This document shows, piece after piece, positions 57,887 to 64,000 of a stretch of 64,000 nt of DNA. A program made the position numbers and the translations under genes. The stretch spans positions 1,178,001 through 1,242,000 of the forward strand of contig OAPG01000001.1 of NCBI GenBank assembly GCA_900208305.1, written 5' to 3'. Every line of letters starts with the position of its first letter. Position 1 is the stretch's first letter. Source of the DNA: Melanopsichium pennsylvanicum. Its lineage: Eukaryota; Basidiomycota; Ustilaginomycetes; Ustilaginales. The notes under the pieces were generated by a model, which was not told the DNA's origin, ran no database searches, and was given only the letters and a program-made list of their open reading frames with translations.

Positions 57887-59024
57887 TTAGTCGACAAGAC
57901 GGCATTCTGAATCGACAAAGAGGATTGGATCGAAGTCGGCATTTAGGATACCAGCCTTTTCTAGTACTTTGAGAGTTTGATTGATAACACCTTTGCTGAC
58001 TGTTGATGTTGAAGTTTTTTGGCCATGCTCTGGCAGTTTGAGTGTTTGTGGATCCTGGGTGTCTTCGCCTACCCAACGAACGGTATTTAACCAACTCTCC
58101 ACATCCTCTTGTTTGTACTGGTGATGATTTACAATCCACATTTTCGCTTCACCATCTTGCCTTGTTTGTGGATTGGCGAACAGCTTGATCTCTTGCTGCA
58201 AACGCTGTAGGAAATCAGGTAGGATTTTGGATCTAGCATCATCGGGGGAGAGAGAGGTGTTGGTGGAAGCAGCGATGGTCCAAGAAGGCCAAGGTGTGGG
58301 GACGGAACCGATAAATCGTACCTCTCCACTGTCAACGTAGGGTTTGGTGGTATACCACTCCCACATGAAGCAGCTCGAATCGTACGGTTGCTTGCCGTTG
58401 ACACCATCTCGAAGGTTTTGGAACGTATCATTCACCTTGAACTCGATCTCTGCCTTTTCGGTCTCGTTTGCACTTTGGTTGCCAGCGGCGGTGGAGGTGT
58501 GCCAGCCGTGTTGAAGAGCCATAACAGAAGCCATGATCTGACTGCCTGATCCGATTCTAGAAATTCCGATCGCAGTACCTTTGAGGTCGGAAATGGTGTT
58601 ATACTTTTGGGCGTAGTCGTTGGTGCCCGTGATAACCGCCCAGTTGAGACTGGTGCGAACATAGGAGCCGACAAGCTTGTAATCAGTTCGACCTTTGGCG
58701 ATGCCAGTGATGAGAGCTTCCGTGAGCGCAACGGCGACATCGATCTGCTGGGGCGACTTTGTGGCGTCGAGAGAAGTGAGCATCTGACCTGTACCGCTGG
58801 GTTGCGATACCAGTTCGATATGTTCCCTGCCCTACTGTTCGAAAGACGTAAGAAGACAAGTTAGAATCCCAGTGAAATCGAAAGGAACTATGATAAAAGG
58901 GAGAGAGAGAGAGAGTTGAGAAAGCGGTTCAACGTACCCAAGGGGTGGCAGCCAACTTATGAAGCGGCGCAGCAAAGTGTTCTGGCACAAAGCCTACGCG
59001 GAGAAGGTGATTATTGATAGTCAT
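57887..59024 (-). CDS. Cytosolic SsuA/THI5-like periplasmic-binding-fold protein
   Basis: Two exons, 59024..58938 and 58831..57887, with a 106-nt phase-0 intron (GTACGT donor, TAG acceptor); 343 aa. The join reads KLAATPWGREHIELVSQPSG. The fold is a type II periplasmic-binding protein as in bacterial nitrate/sulfonate/taurine transport: early VGFVPEHFAAPLHKL, then IDVAVALTEALITGIAKG, ISDLKGTAIGISRIGSGSQI and FMWEWYTTKPYVDSGEVRFIG. It has no signal peptide, so it is probably cytosolic, not a transporter part. The CCCXC motif of the thiamin-pyrimidine synthase Thi5 is absent, so it is not that enzyme. Substrate unknown. Bacterial-like families of this kind in fungi are sometimes horizontally acquired; the spliced intron shows it is now a normal fungal gene. 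Confidence 0.82.
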
Positions 59025-59560
59025 TGTGTGCTTCTTAGCTATCCCTAAGTGCTGCTTTTGTCGCGATGGGGAGAATGGAGAGTACTGGTTGGAAACGAGA
59101 TCGACTGGTTTAGACAAGACCGAGGAGAGGATTGGACAGAGAGCTCCTCTGTGTCAAGGTTGAAGGTCCGTGCCGAAAGCTGCGCCTCAAGCTTCTCGCG
59201 CGGGGCAGTTTCCTTTTTTTTTTTTTTTTTTTTTTCTTGAAGAAATCAATTCAGCTTGAAAATATGTGTCAACAAATGGCGGGATGAACAAAAAAGGGAT
59301 CGGGGCCCGACGCAGATGGATCAGCACGGACCACATTTCTGTGCCTGAACAGAAGATGCACACACGCTGACCAGCAGCAATTCCCCCAAATAAACGACGC
59401 GAGCTTAACCAAACCACCTTCGGCACATCACCGCATCATACTTTCCAACGTCTCCAACGCATGCACATTCGTTTGTATCCATCTCAGCCCCTAAATCATC
59501 AGCATCACTCGCATACGACACTATCATAATTTGAATTTCAAAGCTTCCACTTGGTACACA
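59025..59560. other. Divergent promoter region with poly(T)
   Basis: 536 bp between divergent genes. It contains a 22-nt poly(T) run at 59214-59235 and nothing coding. Poly(dA:dT) runs commonly exclude nucleosomes at fungal promoters. Confidence 0.5.
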
Positions 59561-60730
59561 ATGTCGAACAATGCCAGGCTTCACGAAGCACTCCAACTCC
59601 TGACTCAATCTCCGCCCGGTCAAACCACCCAAGTGTACCACGATCTCAGAGGCATCCTTCTCAACCCTTCATCCGACTCACCTTCCATCAATGATGCCAC
59701 CTTGCAAAGCGCGGCTGCCGTGGCATTGGAAGAGTACAACACGCGCCAACTCGTGACCGCCACTGTCGATGATGTGGCCACTATCATCTGCCAGGCTGCC
59801 GAGGTTGCGGACGGGACTGTGGAAAAGGGTACAACACGGTATGTTGCTCCTAAAGTAGGAAAAACATTTGTGTATGATCATGTCAAGAGGAGTGTTAGTG
59901 ATGTCAAGCCGGTGGTGGGATCGCATGAGTCGGTGGAAAGGATGAGGAAGAATTTGGAGAAAGCGTTGGATGAGTATGTCAAGGATCGGTATGCGGATGG
60001 TGTCAGTTCGGTATTTGCGATTAGCAGTGTTGCTTTGGTGGACAAGGTGAAGCACATGACAGACGAGGCCATGGTGGAGGATGCAAAAACTCCTTCTGAA
60101 CCAGCTGCGAGTGTGGTTGCTGACGCTGACCCTCAAGAACAAGGGACTATCAAGAACGAGAGCACTGAAGCGGACCAGACCAAAGTTGAGACCGCTACAG
60201 AAGAGGAGGCTAACAAGGATGACGATTTGAAGGATGACCCAATTGAAGCAGCCGAGACTGCTGAAGCGGCGGCATCCTCCGAATCAGCATTAACTGAACC
60301 AAAGATTCCTTCGGAACCACCCAAAACTACCTTCATCATCCATCACGTGGGTAATCGTTTTAACCTTTCCAACTTTTGGTCCGGTCGATGGCGAGCCTCT
60401 TATACCTTGGATCCGCTCTCGCGCACGCTCACGTCGTCTCTTTCAGTTCAAGTGCATTATTTCGAAAATGGTAATGTCCAACTCAACGCTTCCAAGCCTC
60501 GAACTTTCACGCTTCCTTCGACTGAGGAGGGTGAGACGTTGATCAAGGAGGTGGTGAAAGTGATTTCGAATCATGAGGATGGATGGCAGAAAGGGTTGGA
60601 GCAAAGTTACGATCAATTGGCAGAGGGAGCATTCAAGGCTTTGAGGAGACAATTGCCTTTGACCAGGCAAAAATTGGATTGGGATAAAGTGTTGAATTAT
60701 AAATTAGGTGACGAACTCAGTCGTGCATAG
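59561..60730 (+). CDS. CAP1: F-actin capping protein alpha subunit
   Basis: 389 aa from ATG 59561. With the beta subunit it caps the barbed ends of actin filaments. Family blocks: an N-terminal helical bundle, TRYVAPKVGKTFVYDHVKRSV, then HHVGNRFNLSNFWSGRWRASY (the strongest signature), the beta sheet with VQVHYFENGNVQL, and a C-terminal amphipathic 'tentacle' (QLAEGAFKALRRQLPLTRQK, LDWDKVLNYKLGDEL). The usual length is about 270-290 aa. The excess is an acidic Glu/Asp/Ala/Thr-rich insertion of roughly 85 residues at about 165-250, placed just before the HHVGNRFN block. The insertion probably forms a disordered loop on the surface. Confidence 0.95.
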   Translation: MSNNARLHEALQLLTQSPPGQTTQVYHDLRGILLNPSSDSPSINDATLQSAAAVALEEYNTRQLVTATVDDVATIICQAAEVADGTVEKGTTRYVAPKVGKTFVYDHVKRSVSDVKPVVGSHESVERMRKNLEKALDEYVKDRYADGVSSVFAISSVALVDKVKHMTDEAMVEDAKTPSEPAASVVADADPQEQGTIKNESTEADQTKVETATEEEANKDDDLKDDPIEAAETAEAAASSESALTEPKIPSEPPKTTFIIHHVGNRFNLSNFWSGRWRASYTLDPLSRTLTSSLSVQVHYFENGNVQLNASKPRTFTLPSTEEGETLIKEVVKVISNHEDGWQKGLEQSYDQLAEGAFKALRRQLPLTRQKLDWDKVLNYKLGDELSRA

Positions 60731-61051
60731 AACTCGGCCCCTTTTTTTTGGTTTTCCACGGTAAAAAAAAAAATGGGTTCAAATCATCATGTAAATTGTC
60801 GTTACCTTGAGAAACTGCGAATTCAAGGACCCTTTCTCTATGCGTTGGGAATTTTTCAACCGACTTGGGAATCGAACACGGGTGGGAGGTGGTGGTGGTT
60901 TGTGAATCTGACAGCAAACGTTTTTTTGGGTTCAGAAGATGCTTCAAGTAACTGGGCTTCCTAGATCGTGAAGAATAGTGACGAAGCATCAAGAGATGCA
61001 AAAATGAACTTTGCTGGTATTATGCGGGAATCTAAACATGTACAAACGCAA
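60731..61051. other. Intergenic, convergent 3' regions
   Basis: 3' regions of two convergent genes, with short poly(T) and poly(A) runs near 60741 and 60763. No gene is seen. Confidence 0.5.
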
Positions 61052-62845
61052 TCAATGGTAGTTGGACTTCCTAAGCCCATCTACCCAAGCATCGTCACGA
61101 ATGAGTTCTGCAGCTCTTTCGGCCACCATCAAGATGGTCAACATAGGATTGATAGTGGGCAGTGTTGGCAAAACACTCGCATCGCAGACCCTAACACCTT
61201 TCAACCCTACCACTCTTAAATCTTTTTGGTCGACCACTACACTCTCATCCTTACCTTCTCCACCGTGGATGCCACTGGGTGTACCCATGCGACATGTGCC
61301 TGCAGGATGGTACACAGTGTGCGCTACCTTCCTCGCATACTCTCCGATATCCTTGTCGCTCTGAATCGCGGGTCCGGGAGCAATCTCTTTGACCAGATGT
61401 TGCTTGAAAGGTGATTGTTCGGCAATTTTACGTGCCCACTTGACTCCCTCGATGAGGATGCGTTCATCGTAGTTGTCCTTGTCTTCAAAGTACTTGAAAT
61501 CCAACAGAGGCTTGTCCTTGGGGTCTGCCGAGGCGAGACTGACTTTGCCCCTTGCTTGCGAACGGCAAATGTTGGGAGTCATACAGATGGCATGTTTGGG
61601 TCGTTCGTAACCCACCCTCTCGGTATTGTCCGCGAACGGGACCTGGTAGATGTGGAACATGAGATCGGGACCGGGATGAGGATTAGGTTCAGCATGGCTG
61701 GGAAGCACACGCAGGAAGAGGCCAGCATCACTCGACATGACCGTCTCAGGCGGTGTGTCGCGCGTTTCCCACATGACAATCGACTCTGGGTGGTCTGTAA
61801 GGTTCAAACCGACACCTGGTACGTTGTGCCTGCATGCCAAACCCAAGGCCTCGAGATCGGAGCGAGGACCGATTCCAGAGTGCAACAGCAGACGGGGCGT
61901 GTCGATAGCACCGGCGCAAAGGATCACTTCTCGGCGGGCAGAAAGCGTCTTGCTCAATCCATGCTTGGTAGTCACCTTGACACCAGTGACCTTGGAGGAG
62001 TCGTTCGAGTCATAGACGAGCGTGTTGGCCCACGTCTCGAGGAAAAGGTGCAGGTTGTGACGTTTGTGAGGTCCGTGAGGCATAATGGGGTGCAAGTAAG
62101 CAACACTTGCACTAGACCTCTGTCCCGAATAAGGGTCGTAAGCAATGTCAAAGAAGCCAACCGCCTTCTGGAATCCGCCTCTGTGCACAATGTGAGCGTT
62201 GAGATCCTCCAACACGGGAGCACCTGTAGCTTTGGAACTTGCCAAAACCCAGTCCCTTGCCACCTGGTTTCTCTGCTGAGGAGCGACGGGGACAATGTTC
62301 ATCTTCAACCTGTCGCCGTACGGCTGCACAGTGCTAGCCGGCCAAGAAGGGCATGCGTAGTTGTTTGCCCAATCATCCAAGTCCTCGTTGAAGGGGCGGA
62401 AGGAGATCAAGGTGTTGTGAGAAGAGCAGCCTCCGAGGACACGAGCACGTGAGTGACGGATAAAAGAGTTTCCACGAGGCTGAGGGACGGTAGGATAGTC
62501 ATAGTCGAGGTCGGAACCGAGCATCTCGAGCCAGCGCTTGAGGTCGAGCACCATATCGTTGCCAACATCAGAAGGACCACCTTCGATGACGGCGACTGAG
62601 ACGTTACGGTCTTCGGTGAGACGGTTGGCCAGAACGGCTCCAGCTGTGCCACCTCCTACGATGACATAGTCAAACTCGGTGTTGCCTCCGGGGAGGAGGT
62701 GCGAGGCGAGCGAAGCAAGACGTTGGCGTGCCGAAGGACCCGAAGAGGAAGAGGCGGCGGGGTGAGGGTGAGCAGGGTGGTCTTCAACCGTCTGACCATG
62801 GACTGGGTCCGTGTCAGGCCTGGCTGGGTTGGGCTTGGGTGCCAT
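61052..62845 (-). CDS. GMC-family FAD oxidoreductase
   Basis: 597 aa from ATG 62845; the open frame extends to a GTG at 62983 but has no earlier ATG. It oxidises alcohols or sugars using FAD (choline dehydrogenase, glucose oxidase and aryl-alcohol oxidase relatives). Seen: dinucleotide-binding FDYVIVGGGTAGAVLANRL (about 58-76), a family signature after it (RGNSFIRHSRARVLGGCSSHN), a second signature EVILCAGAIDTPRLLLHSG, and the active site His513 in TVYHPAGTCRMG. TINPMLTILMVAERAAELI closes the fold. There is no signal peptide, only a Pro/His/Ser-rich N-terminus, so it is probably intracellular; choline dehydrogenase-like is the nearest guess. Substrate is not determined. A TATA box on the same strand about 150 bp upstream supports the chosen start. 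Confidence 0.92.
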   Translation of the reverse strand: MAPKPNPARPDTDPVHGQTVEDHPAHPHPAASSSSGPSARQRLASLASHLLPGGNTEFDYVIVGGGTAGAVLANRLTEDRNVSVAVIEGGPSDVGNDMVLDLKRWLEMLGSDLDYDYPTVPQPRGNSFIRHSRARVLGGCSSHNTLISFRPFNEDLDDWANNYACPSWPASTVQPYGDRLKMNIVPVAPQQRNQVARDWVLASSKATGAPVLEDLNAHIVHRGGFQKAVGFFDIAYDPYSGQRSSASVAYLHPIMPHGPHKRHNLHLFLETWANTLVYDSNDSSKVTGVKVTTKHGLSKTLSARREVILCAGAIDTPRLLLHSGIGPRSDLEALGLACRHNVPGVGLNLTDHPESIVMWETRDTPPETVMSSDAGLFLRVLPSHAEPNPHPGPDLMFHIYQVPFADNTERVGYERPKHAICMTPNICRSQARGKVSLASADPKDKPLLDFKYFEDKDNYDERILIEGVKWARKIAEQSPFKQHLVKEIAPGPAIQSDKDIGEYARKVAHTVYHPAGTCRMGTPSGIHGGEGKDESVVVDQKDLRVVGLKGVRVCDASVLPTLPTINPMLTILMVAERAAELIRDDAWVDGLRKSNYH

Positions 62846-62992
62846 CTGAGAGACGGAAGGAAGGGGGCTTGGACCTGAAAGGGAGTTCGAAGACGACTGA
62901 GCTCGAAACGCAGAAGGGATGCTGTTCAAGCTTGCGTTGAGATTGGAAATAGACGGTGGTATGGTGTAGGTTTGCAAGGTCACAAGTGCTCA

Positions 62993-63001
62993 CTATTTAT
63001 A
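62993..63001 (-). promoter_or_regulatory. TATA box of the GMC oxidoreductase gene
   Basis: TATAAATAG on the minus strand, about 150 bp before the ATG at 62845, placing transcription start near 62970. Confidence 0.6.
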
Positions 63002-63103
63002 CCGACAGTCTCAAGCGACCAGATTTTGCCCACACAAACGGATTCACGTTCTCGGGCAGCTCTGATTGATTAAGGATGGCCAAGTATAGAGTCGTTGGCA
63101 CAG

Positions 63104-63143
63104 ATCGCAAATCGCAAATCGCAAATCGCAAATCGCAAATCGC
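63104..63143. repeat. Heptanucleotide tandem repeat (ATCGCAA)n
   Basis: Nearly six perfect 7-bp units, about 260 bp upstream of the GMC start and about 100 bp beyond its TATA box. Confidence 0.85.
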
Positions 63144-63465
63144 CAGAAACGAAGAAAAATCCGCTTAGAATAGGACGGTGTTCAAGGGTTCGAAATTTTA
63201 GCCGCGGGACGGATCAGCCGACTTCATTTTACCTGTCCATCGAAAGTCAAATAACGCTTCGATCCCAAGTTTTATCACTCACACTGTCAAACGTGCCTCA
63301 ACATGGCTCAACATGGAAAGTGAAAAAGCCATCTTGCACCCTGCTACAAATATTTAAATAATTTGGGCAGGTTGGGCACGCAGCTTTGTGCATGGATGAC
63401 GAGATTTCGCACTCTCCGCCCGTGCGGTGTTTCGGAACCATTTTCGATTCAATTCTAATTCTGAG

Positions 63466-63466
<1 letters not shown>

Positions 63467-63505
<39 letters not shown>

Positions 63506-63520
63506 ATTATTATTATAATT
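63467..63520. repeat. TTA microsatellite
   Basis: An almost perfect (TTA)n run with two TAA interruptions. Confidence 0.9.
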
Positions 63521-63886
63521 TTCCTCAATGGTGGCAGACCCTATCCGACTCCACGATTTAAAACAGAGCTGGGCCGCGGCAACCGTAGCGTCACTTCTTT
63601 TGTGTTAGCTTATATCGTTTTTCGTTAAGTTGAGCCGACTTCAACTCCGCGGTTTAAATCGACCCACTTCAACGCAAACAGCTCGTACCGCATCGATCAC
63701 GGTAGGGTGAAGCCTCAACCCGATCGATTCGCCTTCAGTGCACCTCGAGAAAAGCAACCACACATACATCTCATCTTGACATATCCGAATGATGCATCGA
63801 CTTTGCTTGAAGAGGGCGGGTATGCAGATTGGCGAGTGAGAAACTATGCAATGTTTGAAATGACGATGCTGCTCCTTCCCTTGAGC

Positions 63887-64000
63887 TTAAGACGTGCTGG
63901 GATACTCTTCGCTATTCAGCGGAGGTCGACTGGTTGGAGTGATCTTACGACTCGCATCACCGCCGCCAAAGTTCGACCCCGCTCCTGGCCCCACACTACT
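63887..64000 (-). CDS. C-terminal end of a gene running off the window
   Basis: An open frame enters from the right edge and ends at TAA (63889..63887), 37 codons later. The fragment is Gly/Ser/Pro-rich, ending PPLNSEEYPSTS. This looks like the disordered tail of a fungal protein, but the part seen is too short to name or to be sure it is coding. Confidence 0.35.
   Translation of the reverse strand, partial: SSVGPGAGSNFGGGDASRKITPTSRPPLNSEEYPSTS

Larger units (their letters stand above)
62846..63886. other. Intergenic region with simple repeats
   Basis: Promoter of the GMC gene on the left, then two simple repeats and a stretch with no gene until the tail of the edge gene. Confidence 0.45.

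Noticed and set aside
58020..58900. THI5 (thiamin pyrimidine synthase) assignment for the binding-fold protein
   Set aside because: The diagnostic CCCXC cysteine motif is absent.
61415..62452. 345-codon plus-strand ORF
   Set aside because: Lies wholly antisense to the GMC oxidoreductase gene and has no family features.

Overview
This window is nuclear DNA from a fungus. Genes are long and intron-poor, their proteins are rich in Ser/Ala low-complexity tracts, and the few introns are short (about 100-200 nt, mostly GTAAGT/GTATGT/GTTAGT donors). The gene families and style fit a smut-type basidiomycete (Ustilaginomycotina); the species cannot be named from sequence alone. All coordinates and matches were read by eye, with family names assigned from remembered motifs; no search was run.

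Layout. 0.3-6 kb: mitochondrial ribosomal protein uL13m, one or two small unknown genes, and a large disordered coiled-coil protein. 6-7.8 kb: non-coding. 7.8-12.8 kb: a complete Ty1/copia LTR retrotransposon with identical 337-bp LTRs, a 5-bp target duplication, primer site, polypurine tract, and gag and pol in one frame split by a single UAG. 14-17 kb: an intron-containing tRNA-Ser(CGA), an RWD/DUF1115 protein and a secreted M43-type metalloprotease with a 9-nt microexon. 19-27 kb: a sorbitol-dehydrogenase-family enzyme, a Ulp2-type SUMO protease and an aldo-keto reductase. 31-40.5 kb: an Mks1-like protein (AreA GATA-like domain plus DUF3295-type C-terminus) and a very long protein ending in an HD phosphohydrolase domain. 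41-54 kb: NDUFAF7-like methyltransferase, Hul5/UBE3C-type HECT ligase, glutathione transferase, L-arabinitol-dehydrogenase-like enzyme, DHX33/Dhr2-type helicase. 56-64 kb: Slt2/Mpk1 MAP kinase, a cytosolic SsuA/THI5-like binding protein, F-actin capping protein alpha, a GMC oxidoreductase and the tail of one more gene.

Most genes are unrelated housekeeping or regulatory genes. A possible functional theme is polyol/pentose metabolism (sorbitol-DH-like enzyme, aldo-keto reductase, arabinitol-DH-like enzyme), but the three are dispersed.

The strongest novel signal is in the retrotransposon. The sequence right after the 5' LTR is antisense to the anticodon arm of a tRNA-Lys(CUU), ending at nucleotide 40. 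The U3 part of each LTR carries two tandem 36-bp copies antisense to the remaining half of the same tRNA, nucleotides 41-76 including the post-transcriptional CCA. The two pieces meet exactly at nucleotide 40/41 and together rebuild a perfect anticodon stem. This suggests a split, 5'-3' bipartite contact between the genomic RNA and its primer tRNA, with part of the LTR captured from a mature tRNA.
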